A model generated the notes under the pieces. The model searched no databases and was not told where the DNA came from. It was given only the letters and a program-made list of their open reading frames with translations. 64,000 nt of DNA from Henricia sp. BOLD:AAB3569 (taxonomy: Eukaryota; Echinodermata; Asteroidea; Spinulosida; Echinasteridae), in assembly GCA_037783545.1 (NCBI GenBank), contig JBBELK010000105.1:558001-622000 (forward strand). Direction: 5' to 3'. A program made the position numbers and the translations under genes. Shown here piece by piece: positions 29,701 to 36,493 of the stretch (its first letter is position 1; each line of letters starts with the position of its first letter).

Positions 29701-32139
29701 ATAAGGAAGGATTCCCGACAGAAATTTCTCCGTTACGGGCTTGGCGCACTCGATAGCCCCAACAACAGCTGTGCAGTAGAAACACGTCACAACCCGCAGC
29801 AAGCCATCGGTAGACATAGAGGGCGCTTCACCATCTGTGGATAAGGGATCGTCGTAGTCTGAGGAGTGCGTTGTTATCCGCTTGTGTGCCTGATAAAAAT
29901 AATAATAAGACAAGAAATTGTAGATTTCCAACTGATTCAGGAAAGTTCTAGGGTTGTAACCAATCCATCGCCCCTCCCCTCTCATTCACCTTTCCAGTCA
30001 CAAGTTCCTCAAAGTCTCAAACAAACTCTGGACTCAAGCACAAGTAGAAAGAACTGACAGCTAGACGCCAACTTCGCGTACAAACACTCCAACAACTCAA
30101 TCTTAGCCATCTGCAAGTCGACACCTTTGTCCGAGTTTATCGACAAGCAGAGACAACAATTTGTTGCCCACACCATCAGACAACCGAACAGAAGGCATAC
30201 TAAACAGCTTCTGTTCAATTGTGATTCCTATAAACAGTCCGGAAATCGCATCGGAACCCTTCTCGAACAAACGGTCAAATCCAAAGGCTTCGATCGCGAC
30301 CAATTCAACCGAGCAGCGAGAAGCGGAGAGTTTTGATGATTAGGGAGTTCGCAAGCAAGCTCCCCCTCTAAGCAGTGCAACGGCATTTGCGAGGCAGACA
30401 ACTTGATTGATTAATAACTTACTTTGATTGCAGATGGGACGAGCTCACACACAAACTGCAGAAATCCAGGGTCTTTATAGCAATGTGTGATGACAGTAGT
30501 TCTTGACAGTGGTACACCCGGTGTCTGCAGTTAGGCAACGGAAGAGAAATTTGAGTCATCTAGGAAACATTATATTTCTCGATCAATGAACTGCAGAGAC
30601 ACATTCACTTCAAATTTAGCCAAGACACTTTGAAGAGGGATTCGAACCAACTCCCCTTGTTAATGTTCAAGTGTTCTAGTAATTGAGCTTTCCAACCTTA
30701 TGATTGTGTCATCCACAAAACTCTGACAATTATCTTCCTTTTGGAGGAGGCGTCAGCAGAAACTACGTCTTCCATGAAACACTGTGGGTCACACCCTAAC
30801 TAAAAACTTCAATTATATGCAAATCAGAATGACCCCTATATTCATATTAGTCGTGACCTCTGACCTGTATGGGTTGCAGCCAATGCCATTTGTTGGTTTC
30901 CTCTCGTAGGTCAAGCAACTGGACCACACGCACAAAGATATTTGTGTCGTGGTACGGAATGACGCATGACAGAAGCAAATCCACATTGTAGTGATGGATT
31001 GAGAACCTGAAAATATGAAAAAGATCACAGATTAGCACTGAGATCATCACACAGCAACCAGAACAGAGTACCTTTTGGAAGAGGTAATATGTTATTTTAC
31101 AAATTTAGACTGGAAAACCTGACCTATGAATCATCCACTCCATGGCTTTCTGAGCCGGCTTCAGCAGGAAATACGGAGACAACCGCAGTAGGAATCTTCC
31201 AATCTTACGATCAAGACGAGCATTGACATCTCGCGTCAAGACGGACCGTTCCAGAGACTTGGATGCTTCATCAAAGAGCGTGTTTTCAAACTCCTGAAAG
31301 CTGGGGTCAATGCCCTCTAATTCCTGAAGTCCGTTCACACCTACCAGATTAGAATAGGATTAAATGTTTTATTACAAGAGATGGCAGCTCAAGTTTTTCC
31401 AAGTTTTTATTTTTGCGGCTTTTATCATCATACAAGGTCATAAGATAAATCAGAGCCCGTGTACTCAGTAAAGGGCGCAAGTCCAAAAACGGGGACAAAA
31501 TCTGTCCCCCTTAAACGAGAATGTACCCCAAACACAGGACATATTTTTTTCTAGCAGGCTTGTGGGTTACACCGTTGACACTAGGGTCTTTTAAGTGGCC
31601 TCATTGGATTCCTCATGAACAAATCTTCAAAGCTGCCGTTTAAAAAAAAATCTACCGTTTACTTCTCAGGTTACAATCGAAAAAAGAACGCAGGCATCAT
31701 TAATTGATACTTTTATTCTTACTGGAGTTGTGGAATCAATCAAAACACCTTTGTATTGTGCACAGTTGTCTGCATGTAATCGATACTGGTTATGTTTACA
31801 ATATATTCGGTTTGGCATGCTGCATATAATCAGATTGCGTCACCACTGTCCCCCAAAACCCGGACAGTCTTGGAAAGGCAGGACAGTTCCATGTCAGTTG
31901 TCCCCATAAAAGGGGACAGTCCTCGAATTCGGGGATGTCCCCATTTTTGGACGTGCGCCTCTACTGGTACTGTAATCTTCCCAATGTTTCTTACCAACTG
32001 CATAAAATGTCTCCCGATCTATCGTCGCAGCTTCCTTGGAATCAAACAGAAGAGACTTGCAATGTCTGTCCCTCGTCACAACAGCCGCCTGTGATTGTGG
32101 CGCTGCAAGCCGTTTCAGCTGCTGTGCTAAAGACGACAT
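2745..32139 (-). CDS. HEATR1: HEATR1 (UTP10/BP28), complete gene, 43 coding exons
   Basis: This is the HEAT-repeat protein of the nucleolar small-subunit processome (t-UTP/UTP-A group). In known family members it supports RNA polymerase I transcription and early 18S pre-rRNA processing. The spliced product is 2205 residues; human HEATR1 is about 2144. I walked exon by exon from ATG (32139-32137, start MSSLAQQLKRLAAPQ) to TGA (2747-2745, end GEPLQKYF), using GT-AG sites and phase agreement. All 43 exons keep one frame, total 6618 nt. The N-terminus, the U3snoRNP10-type region (around residues 230-350), the long helical-repeat middle and the BP28CT region (around residues 1850-2030) are collinear with the human protein. 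The ATG choice is supported by match to the family N-terminus. Introns hold many MITEs and five exon-edge tandem duplications. One intron (after exon 39) is GC-AG. Exon boundaries are inferred from sequence, not from transcripts. Confidence 0.96.
2945..3330 (-). repeat. 137-bp tandem repeat of HEATR1 exon 42 3' edge: 3 donors
   Basis: gattgctagtgacc recurs at 2969, 3106 and 3243 (period 137). Each unit ends in a GAAG|GTAAGATATG donor, with the exon-end equivalents of true junction 3293 in two degenerate copies near 3156 and 3019. Confidence 0.85.
5195..5450. mobile_element. Foldback MITE, arms gggtcattctataaatttgg
   Basis: Terminal inverted repeats with gtgtaacggggacag/ctgtccccgttaca inner arms. 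Same family as 50054-50296 and 54441-54676. In HEATR1 intron 39. Confidence 0.85.
5568..6510 (-). repeat. Tandem array of HEATR1 exon 39 5' edge: 6 acceptors
   Basis: The acceptor GGTTTGTCTAG plus most of exon 39 is present six times. Exon-start positions are 5736 (complete exon), 5902, 6068, 6234, 6368 and 6502. The three inner periods are 166 bp and the two rightmost are 134 bp, those two units lacking the AGQLVAKAADLL-coding end. Only the leftmost copy continues to the exon end and a donor. The frame of copies is nearly unblemished at the protein level, so divergence is low. Confidence 0.95.
7216..7342. mobile_element. tagaccctttgcacc-type MITE
   Basis: Ends tagatcctttgcaccaatgg and gcaaaaggtcta. 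Other copies lie at 18265-18399, 21535-21639, 29536-29670 and 33320-33433. Confidence 0.78.
8840..9035. repeat. Dispersed repeat shared with 41430-41620
   Basis: Shared words include ccccttcaagatatacact, gaggcttgtatac and gataaccagtac in the same order and orientation as in the AP3D1 intron copy. No coding capacity. Confidence 0.8.
9178..16260 (-). CDS. HEATR1: HEATR1 exons 23-33 (residues 1207-1771)
   Basis: Exon coordinates: 23 16169-16260; 24 15496-15624; 25 14728-14971; 26 13960-14088; 27 12910-13158; 28 12171-12294; 29 11166-11353; 30 10838-10890; 31 10442-10565; 32 10022-10165; 33 9178-9396. Exons 25-27 are the best conserved part of this block (NIELVVQCIRTSDDPQTH, HNIMAIFTFMGANMLHRDD, VFVDAFPHIPEHRRLP), collinear with human HEATR1. 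Exon 30 is only 53 nt and is fixed by phase between exons 29 and 31. Exon 32 carries the IRRKAMELLNNKLQQ repeat helix. The intron between exons 28 and 29 contains the 22-copy 21-bp minisatellite. Confidence 0.9.
9653..9958 (+). mobile_element. tRNA-derived SINE, third subfamily
   Basis: gtggcccagtgggtacacaa head, gggttcgagcc box B, body with ggcaagacacttaatctcaa and a tail agcgctatataaa followed by attatt. Relatives: 47713-47850 and the head at 58083-58140. Confidence 0.78.
11601..12062. repeat. 21-bp minisatellite, 22 copies, HEATR1 intron 28
   Basis: The unit atcgctgttattttgaggggt is repeated exactly 22 times (462 bp) with no indel and only a few substitutions (for example gggggg variants near the right end). 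Because the unit is a multiple of three, long open frames exist on both strands, but they are repeat artefacts. Confidence 0.97.
12621..12854. mobile_element. Foldback element, arms agggttgtagtagagtccat
   Basis: Left agggttgtagtagagtccat and right atggactcaactacaaccct, with many internal cttgtga words. HEATR1 intron 27. Confidence 0.82.
14345..14568. mobile_element. MITE, family of attgaccactctcacagac
   Basis: Shares attgaccactctcacagac, gccatctttgtaggaaaaat and tgtaggaagtgacgtcattt with 53902-54110. CG-rich core. HEATR1 intron 25. Confidence 0.82.
15025..15260. mobile_element. Degraded copy of the ggccgtccaaagttgtcaac MITE
   Basis: Shares gttgtcaacattttcacgg and aaatgtcaacattttacagtgcatg with 24403-24562 and has a C-rich counterpart of the G-rich core. 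HEATR1 intron 24. Confidence 0.65.
15696..16059. mobile_element. MITE, arms aaagcctagcgtacatc
   Basis: Inverted ends aaagcctagcgtacatcgac / gatgtacgctaggctt. The inside is built of repeated agttgc and cacatcgaca words. HEATR1 intron 23. Confidence 0.85.
16801..25924 (-). CDS. HEATR1: HEATR1 exons 12-22 (residues 563-1206)
   Basis: Exon coordinates: 12 25839-25924; 13 24697-24908; 14 23871-23989; 15 22367-22555; 16 21653-21857; 17 20704-20867; 18 20172-20370; 19 19325-19494; 20 18486-18710; 21 17656-17886; 22 16801-16932. This is the less conserved helical-repeat middle. Exon 19 contains the conserved GAAIHCLQALTSS motif, aligned to human RRAAIQCLQALSG. For exon 19 two acceptors are possible. 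The one at 19494 follows a clean pyrimidine tract and restores phase with exon 18, while the one at 19513 breaks the frame. Exon 20 encodes a basic run (RRKKKKSKS), a plausible nucleolar-localisation element. Exon 16 has a duplicated acceptor edge in the upstream intron. Exon 14 and 15 boundaries rest mainly on phase. Confidence 0.85.
17934..18003. mobile_element. Very short MITE, ends gtgtgcctagca / tgctaggcacac
   Basis: 70-bp inverted-end element. A degraded relative is at 3465-3535, sharing atataagcggtctggtgcc. Confidence 0.7.
18265..18399. mobile_element. tagaccctttgcacc-type MITE
   Basis: Ends tagacccttttcacaggcag and ggccgctgtgcaaaggctcta. HEATR1 intron 20. Confidence 0.78.
18715..18832. 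mobile_element. Palindrome-ended MITE next to HEATR1 exon 20
   Basis: atcaatttcacaaatgttatg ... gctttgtgaaatcagtccctgg. Similar copies are at 18903-19022, 27868-27965 and 28031-28150. It begins 5 bp from the exon 20 start, so it supplies that intron's acceptor region. Confidence 0.78.
18903..19022. mobile_element. Palindrome-ended MITE
   Basis: Same family as 18715-18832, about 70 bp further in the same orientation. Confidence 0.78.
19061..19190 (+). mobile_element. Probable SINE fragment
   Basis: gagttcgagtcccactgcaa box-B-like segment followed by a ctgggcaaggttctttgcc body. Not clearly assignable to the other subfamilies. Confidence 0.5.
19887..20017. mobile_element. Palindromic MITE, arms ggctggatccgaattagtgg
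   Basis: Left taggctggatccgaattag and right ctaattcggatccagcctta, with inner arms tgctgttgctatggg / agcatagcaacagcc. HEATR1 intron 18. Confidence 0.85.
21121..21335 (+). mobile_element. tRNA-derived SINE (ggccgagcggtctagtgcg type)
   Basis: The head resembles a class II tRNA (tatggccgagcggtctagtg with box B ggttcgattcc), followed by a body containing cttgagcaaggcactcaacc and an (aaataat)n tail. Other copies: 24053-24250 minus, 39178-39370 minus, 47074-47285 plus, and relatives at 46462 and 49741. Confidence 0.85.
21352..21470. mobile_element. Near-perfect palindromic MITE, arms gcagccgatttcac
   Basis: 119 bp whose two halves are inverted copies (gcagccgatttcacgaaact ... tagtgaaatcggctgc). 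A second, diverged copy is at 63010-63108. HEATR1 intron 16. Confidence 0.9.
21535..21639. mobile_element. tagaccctttgcacc-type MITE next to HEATR1 exon 16
   Basis: Starts tagaccctatgcaccgacag and ends gccaccgtgcaaaacgtct, 14 bp from the exon 16 donor junction at 21653. Confidence 0.75.
21780..21990 (-). repeat. 109-bp duplication of HEATR1 exon 16 5' edge: second acceptor
   Basis: The true exon starts at 21857 (CCGCAG acceptor). A copy of the acceptor and about 75 nt of exon starts at 21966 (CTGCAG acceptor) and is diverged at several positions. Only the downstream copy continues into the full exon. Confidence 0.85.
22155..22235 (+). repeat. tRNA-like fragment
   Basis: gtagctcagctggtagagca and gggtttgaatccc without a pairing acceptor stem. 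HEATR1 intron 15. Confidence 0.5.
22650..23121. mobile_element. MITE, arms ggctgcgttcgggcgtg
   Basis: 472 bp, exact ends ggctgcgttcgggcgtg / cacgcccgaacgcagcc. CG-rich core. HEATR1 intron 14. Confidence 0.88.
23380..23628. mobile_element. Diverged copy of the gggcccatttcat MITE family
   Basis: Shares cttactgtagcagaaa, ttgttgcgtcactagtg and a right end near ggctgctaaacggcgccatg with 60190-60448. In HEATR1 intron 14. Confidence 0.75.
24053..24250 (-). mobile_element. tRNA-derived SINE, same family
   Basis: Inverse of the 21.1-kb element, with tatttatttat tail at the left and gctcggccata head at the right. HEATR1 intron 13. Confidence 0.85.
24403..24562. mobile_element. TTAA-flanked MITE with G-rich core
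   Basis: TTAA + GGGGCCGTCCAAAG at the left and GGACGGCCCC + TTAA at the right, with inner arms gttgtcaacattttcat / aaaatgttgacatttc. It contains a run of G5-G7 tracts at 24451-24486. A degraded relative is at 15025-15260. Confidence 0.82.
24451..24486 (+). repeat. G-quadruplex-prone tract
   Basis: Six consecutive runs of four to seven G separated by single a or ta, within the TTAA MITE at 24403-24562. Confidence 0.8.
25269..25325. repeat. Hairpin, 18-19 bp arms
   Basis: ctgcaaatccttcaatcta and tagattgaaggatttgcacag flank a short loop. HEATR1 intron 12. Confidence 0.75.
25373..25802. mobile_element. MITE, arms tagggaggtttcgca
   Basis: 430 bp, ends tagggaggtttcgc / gcgaaacctccct, with repeated ccgtatccg / cggatacgg hexamer series. 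HEATR1 intron 12. Confidence 0.87.
26161..26700 (-). repeat. 92-bp tandem array of HEATR1 exon 11 3' edge: 6 donors
   Basis: Donor-containing units begin at 26161, 26253, 26345, 26437 and 26529. The real exon 11 donor is aligned at 26622-26627. Each copy reproduces the codons for about KVVNASLEIGE followed by GTAAG and about 48 bp of intron. The real donor is GTGAGT, while the copies read GTAAGC or GTAAGG. Confidence 0.92.
26627..32139 (-). CDS. HEATR1: HEATR1 exons 1-11 (residues 1-562)
   Basis: Exon coordinates: 1 31995-32139; 2 31124-31340; 3 30865-31006; 4 30423-30524; 5 29678-29889; 6 29016-29121; 7 28814-28899; 8 28378-28626; 9 27670-27780; 10 27386-27503; 11 26627-26824. Exons 1-3 carry the strongly conserved N-terminal core (motifs FDSKEAATIDRETF, GIDPSFQEFE and LSPYFLLKPAQKAMEWMIHR). 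Exon 5 ends in the GLKSK motif. Exon 8 has an acidic insertion (GEEEDETYW). The donor chosen for exon 8 (GTACGG) is weaker than an open-frame read-through, but it is the only one that joins exon 9 in phase with the family alignment. Exon 11 ends in SLEIGE, and its 3' end is tandemly copied five times in the following intron. Confidence 0.9.
27868..28150. mobile_element. Two tandem copies of the same MITE family (27868-27965, 28031-28150)
   Basis: Both carry tcttatcttgggatgttgg / cttatcttgggacgttgg and end in ttaacttttgtgaaatca-like sequence, opposite in orientation to the 18.8-kb pair. Confidence 0.75.
29536..29670. mobile_element. tagaccctttgcacc-type MITE next to HEATR1 exon 5
   Basis: Left end taccttttgcatggtcgcc and right end tggccacctgtataaagggtcta, within 10 bp of the exon 5 donor junction at 29678. 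Confidence 0.72.
30103..30340 (-). pseudogene. Possible degenerate retroelement reverse-transcriptase fragment, HEATR1 intron 4
   Basis: A 66-codon open segment with the run GLFIGITIEQKLFSMPSVRL, which loosely resembles the F-L-G-I-x-I ... Lx(L)P part of DIRS/Gypsy-type polymerases. Beyond about 30103 similarity would continue only in another frame. No catalytic motif is visible. It could equally be unrelated intronic sequence. Confidence 0.25.
31461..31970. mobile_element. Foldback element in HEATR1 intron 1
   Basis: Left agtaaagggcgcaagtccaa + aaacggggac and right gtccccatttttggacgtgc + gcctctact. 510 bp. It fills most of intron 1. Confidence 0.8.
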
Positions 32140-32160
32140 TCTCACAAAGGTTCAAATTTC

Positions 32161-32650
32161 TCTAAAAGTAGAAAAATGACACGCAAAAAATGAATGAATA
32201 ATTTGCAATTAAAATATGAGTAGTAAGAGTATATTTTTAATGCGTTTTTCTATCACATATGCACTTACTGATGCTTGAACAGTCATCTTAAAGTTGAACA
32301 CTAAATGGTCAAATTGTCAATTCTATCCTCAAACTTCTCACAATACAGTTTTAGTGCAAACTCGCGCTCCGAGCGTCAGTTTGTGTCCGGAAACTGGACA
32401 CATTGCTTGGGGCTGTAATCCACTAAAAAGAATATAATTCTAACAAATTTGACAGACAGTATCAATCGGATAAACAGATATCTATTTATTTCTGTGTAAG
32501 TAATAAAAAAATGAAGTAATTTAGGCGGGAAAAAAGGAACTAAACTCACCTCGAAACGCGACAGATGTACAGGCGCGCAGGCTAGGCGAGCGACCGTGCC
32601 ATGTGTTTTACACTTAGACTGGTGCCGAATTAAGAAAAAAGCGAAGTTGT
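32161..32650 (-). promoter_or_regulatory. HEATR1: HEATR1 5' UTR intron and putative leader exon / promoter side
   Basis: Upstream of the HEATR1 ATG there is a good acceptor (CTTTTAG before 32161), which leaves a short leader of about 20 nt in front of the ATG. A strong donor (GAG|GTGAGTTTAG) lies at 32550/32549. A non-coding first exon ending at 32550 is therefore likely, with a 388-nt 5' UTR intron (32162-32549). The leader exon region is locally richer in CG (GCGCGCAGGC), unlike the AT-rich surroundings. No TATA box is obvious and the transcription start was not located. Confidence 0.5.
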
Positions 32651-33319
32651 ACTACTTTTTATTGGTAGGGAGACAAGGTACTTGTCAATTCTAGACAGTC
32701 TTTACAAGAGGGCGCTGTTCAAAAAGTTCACAAGCAAAACAAATCCTGAAACAGTGCAGTATGGAAATACTCCACCCATCTTCCCAATTCCTAAAAAAAA
32801 AACACCCAAAAAACAAAATTAACAAAAATATGACCAAATAAAACCCAACCAAAACTTGACTTTTTTTCTTCTTCCCTTTTCAAGTTTATTGTCAAAAGCG
32901 AAGAAAACAATAATAATTTAGAGATCACAATAATTGAATATATTACATTCATCCTGTATTTTTGTTTCACAATTTAATATGCTACATTGATCAGCAAATA
33001 ATTTGATGTGATTTGTTCTTAGAAGGCAAGAAAATTGTTCAAAACATAATTCTGTATATTAAGGCCACAAAGCACCCATGAAAACGGACATCCAGTCAAA
33101 TTCAATTGAAACGTGCTATAATCAGCCATATAAACAGTATTTTAATTTTAAATATGGATGTGTTTTACATCCAAAAGCAAATAAAAGCATCCCTGGAAAA
33201 TGTTTTATTTATATAAAAAGTGAAGCCAAAAAACATGCATAAAATAAGAGTGCAACCCTACTTATTAAGATGGAGACAATTTATCACTGGAAAGCCATTT
33301 TAAGAAACGTTTTACAATA

Positions 33320-33433
33320 TAGACCCTTTGCACCGACGGCCATGACAGGGGGCAGTCACATTGTCACTGTATTGTCACATCATTTAAATATGAAAACCTG
33401 CCTCCTGTCATGGCCGCCGGTGCAAAGAGTCTA
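33320..33433. mobile_element. tagaccctttgcacc-type MITE, most intact
   Basis: 114 bp, clear inverted arms tagaccctttgcaccgacgg / ccgccggtgcaaagagtcta. Intergenic between HEATR1 and the zinc-finger gene. Confidence 0.85.
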
Positions 33434-33743
33434 CAGTGAACATCACTCATGGCTCTCAACTTAAAATGTAAAATTGCATTATTCCTTTGTTCATTATAAA
33501 CACTTGTGAAAATTTTATATGGATCCCATGACGTTCACATTCTTAGGGAAATCACTTGATTCAATCAAGATTAAAAAAAGGTTCAACAAACATTTGAAGA
33601 GATTTCCTAATGTGAAGACACAGCTCTTCATTCAATGATTCATTCAATGTTTGATGAAGCTAATTAGCTTCATTAAAGGAAACGATTGTTCACTTCAACA
33701 AAGCAAATGTGTAATGTGACGGCCTCCATAACTTTCCACTGTA

Positions 33744-33886
33744 TAGACCGTATCGAATAGCTGCCATCTTGTAGGGCAGTTTCTTTGTTCCTTGAGGACA
33801 TGCATGGTTGCACGTTTTGTGCTTACATTGTTGACCAATTTAAATGTCAAAAGTTGCCCTACAAGATGGCAGCTATTAAATACAGT
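33744..33886. mobile_element. tagaccgtatcgaatagctgcc MITE
   Basis: Inverted arms around atagctgccatcttgtaggg / ccctacaagatggcagctat. A second copy is at 51551-51680. Confidence 0.82.
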
Positions 33887-33928
33887 TCATTTGATTAAGC
33901 AATAAAGCACATTACTGAGCACACTGTA

Positions 33929-34520
33929 TATACCTTTCCCAGGACACCTTCCTTGTACATGTCCGCCATTGCTGGGATGCAGCATTTTCCAGTGCATGGT
34001 CTGTGCGTTTTGCATTGTTGTTAAATCGAACAGCGCGCATCCATGACACGCGCAATGCGCTCTTCGCACACGCAATTTCACACCAACCCAACCATGCGCA
34101 TCGCTTTGAGAAAAAGCCATGTGGAAGGAATTTTCAGTGAAACGATGCACTGAAAATCAAGCACTGAATTATGAAAACACTTTCTGTCCAAGCTAATTCT
34201 GTGGAAGGAATTTGGGGTGAAACAATGCACCGAAAACCACAGATTTAGCTTGGACATGTTGGACGGAAAGTGTCTTCATAATTCAGTGATTTTCAGAGCA
34301 TGGTTTCACTCAAAATTCCCTCCACATCACTTCTTCACAAAGCGACGCGCGTCGCAATTACACGTGCAAAAAAAGGCTCAGTGTGAATTCACCATTACAA
34401 CAAACGTGCAAATTGTTCGAAGTGACAACACAATGAGCATCATCACATAACGCATGTAGTTCATGCACTGACCGCGTCCCAGCTATGGCGGACACACAGG
34501 GAAGGTTTCCATGGTTATGG
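33929..34520. mobile_element. Large MITE with nested insertion, adjoining the zinc-finger stop codon
   Basis: Outer arms tgtccgccattgctggg and cccagctatggcggaca. Relatives are at 51931-52226 and 59386-59680. A second inverted-repeat unit (34115-34340, gtggaaggaattttcagtg-type arms) sits inside. The right end is about 15 bp from the TAA of the zinc-finger gene. Confidence 0.78.
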
Positions 34521-34535
34521 GAATGGTCTATGTCC

Positions 34536-36149
34536 TTATTTGCACTTTTTCTTCTGGACCTTTTGATGCACTTTCAAGTGCCCCTTCAAGTGATCACCGC
34601 GAATAAACGACTTATCACAAATGTTGCATTTAAAAGGCCGCTCATTAGTGTGTATACGCTCATGTATCGTCCGGTACGAGCTCCTGATAAAAGCTTTGCC
34701 GCAATACTGACACACATAGGGTTTGCAGTTCAGATGAATGTTCTCGTGGCTCTGTAGCGTGAACAAATTCTTAAATGTCTTGCTACAGTACCGACAAGCG
34801 TACGGCCGTTTGTTCTCGTGAAGCTTCTTGTGTTGGTTCAACGTCTTAGATCTCATGAAGGATTTATTGCAGATGTCGCAGGTGAACGGACGATGGTTTT
34901 GCAGATCGATCGGTTTGTGAAGCTTCAAGTGTCGGGCCAGGTTGCGTTTGACTGCAAATGTTTTTCCACATTCATCGCATTTGTGATCCTTGTATAAGGA
35001 AAAATGGCTCTCCATGTGTCGATGTAGGTTGGCCTTGAAGGTAAAAACTGCCCCACACTCCTCGCAACTTACGCTTACCGGTTTTCTTTTTTCTCTCTTT
35101 ACTAGTCCACTTTCCCCTTTACGTGCCTTACGGAAATACACAGACGAAGGTTTTACTGTTCTTCTTAAACCCGTTATTCCAGGTGTAGGCTTAGTTTTTA
35201 TTTTGTGAGCCAATTCTGTTTTTATTTGAGACGTCTTCCGCTCGACAGTTCCTGGGATTGGGGCTTTCTGGCTCGGCGTTTCACAAGGACCTTCAAAGAA
35301 ATACAAAATAAAAAGATGAGCAGCATGAATAACATGTCACCACTTGTTCTCCTCATAATAACCACCAAAGAGTGTAAATATTTTAAAAGGAAGTTAATTT
35401 AGGAGTGACAAACATGAAACAATTTCCTTGAAAATATTTATGTCCCATAAAAATAACACAGCAGTAACAAAATTCATGCCAAGTAGACAAAATAATACAG
35501 TTCTCACACCTTTTATTTATTAAAAACTTAATTTGACAAATCTTCCAGTTCACAAATCTTGAACTTAAAGGCATAGGCTCGTCAGCAATGTGCGCGCGCC
35601 AAATTCGTGCGATAAAATACGCAGCTCCATAGCAAATGCATGAAGCTGCGTATTTCGTGGCACGAATTTGGCGGGCGCGCATTGCTGACGAGCCTATGCC
35701 TTTAACATTTTAGAGAACCCTTTTTAAGTCTGTTAGTCAGAAATTTTTTTAGCTTGCATCAGGGAAACTGAATGTTAATTAAGGTTTTTGCCCTTACCCG
35801 ACGTAATTATCAACACTGTATACTCGGTGCTTTCCCGAGATACTATGAAAAACTTCATAGCGTGCTCGGGTGGGACTCGAACCCACGACCTCCTGCAAGC
35901 AAAATGTCTGCCTTGAGAGGCATTGGGGAAGCATTTACCTTCCTGTTTTTCTTTCTTGATACCTGGCCTCCAGTAAACCGCCACCCCACTGGTCCGAGCA
36001 CATCCATAAGAGTAGCTTGGGGTAAACGATGCTTTCTTTTTAGCCGAGTTGTCACCATAGATGGCTTGACATTCCCTCTGGAGTCTCTGAAGTGTCTCCT
36101 CGACTGTATCATCACTGTCGCTGTCCGTAAAGTTTATCTCAGTTGACAT
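34536..36149 (-). CDS. Six-finger C2H2 zinc-finger protein, two coding exons
   Basis: A probable nuclear DNA-binding protein. Exon 1 starts at ATG 36149-36147 ([14 protein letters not shown]) and ends at 35963 or, more likely by donor strength, at 35939. Exon 2 runs 35290-34536 and ends in TAA. Both donors are in the same phase, giving 313 or 321 residues. The N-terminus is acidic ([17 protein letters not shown]) and the middle is basic and Pro/Thr-rich. Six C2H2 fingers follow over the last about 175 residues, each C-x2-C-x12-H-x3-H, with F/Y and L core residues present. Linkers are only partly TGEKP-like (TNERPFK, ENKRPYA). The tail is basic (KVQKKKCK). There is no KRAB, BTB or SCAN domain. 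Orthology is not assignable from the fingers alone. The stop lies only about 15 bp from a MITE, so the 3' UTR is probably element-derived. Confidence 0.88.
35565..35705. mobile_element. TTAA-flanked palindromic MITE
   Basis: TTAA + AGGCATAGGCTCGTCAGCAA ... inverted copy + TTAA. Almost the whole 141 bp folds back on itself. TTAA target duplication suggests a piggyBac-type transposase in trans. Between the two exons of the zinc-finger gene. Confidence 0.88.
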
Positions 36150-36448
36150 ACTTTGTTCTTGGTAAATGAAGAAAACCAACACAGATTTATACAGTGTCAA
36201 TATCAATTGCAATTTTTGTCAGGAAAAAAAGGAAAAAGAATCCATACACTGTTCAAAGCAACCAAACATGCCAAAAGCCTAGCTGAGGTTGCCTCATCAG
36301 CCAGGTACGTGTACCAAAACAGCCCTGATTTGTGCATTGTAATAAATATGAGTAGACATTAAAAAGATTTCCCAAAGAAAAACTTGAAATAATTCACAAT
36401 TCGTCATGGAGGAAGGAAATTCCTTCTAGGCCTATATTAAGTATTAAT

Positions 36449-36493
36449 TATGGCTTGCCTCATGATAGCCTATCATGATAGGCAAGCCATAAA
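36449..36493. repeat. Short foldback, ttatggcttgcc arms
   Basis: ttatggcttgcct ... aggcaagccataa with an inner catgatag / ctatcatg. 300 bp upstream of the zinc-finger start codon, so it could be a promoter-region palindrome. Confidence 0.65.

Larger units (their letters stand above)
32660..34535. other. Intergenic between the zinc-finger gene and HEATR1
   Basis: No gene recognised. It contains MITEs at 33320-33433, 33744-33886 and 33929-34520 and AT-rich filler. A minus-strand AATAAA near 33204-33209 is a distant candidate 3' end for the zinc-finger gene. Confidence 0.6.

Noticed and set aside
2745-32139. Intronic C/D box snoRNAs in HEATR1
   Set aside because: I looked for TGATGA with a matching CTGA at the right distance in several introns and found no convincing pair; a dedicated snoRNA search would be needed.
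35772-36146. 124-codon plus-strand frame
   Set aside because: Antisense to exon 1 of the zinc-finger gene and a tRNA-like repeat.
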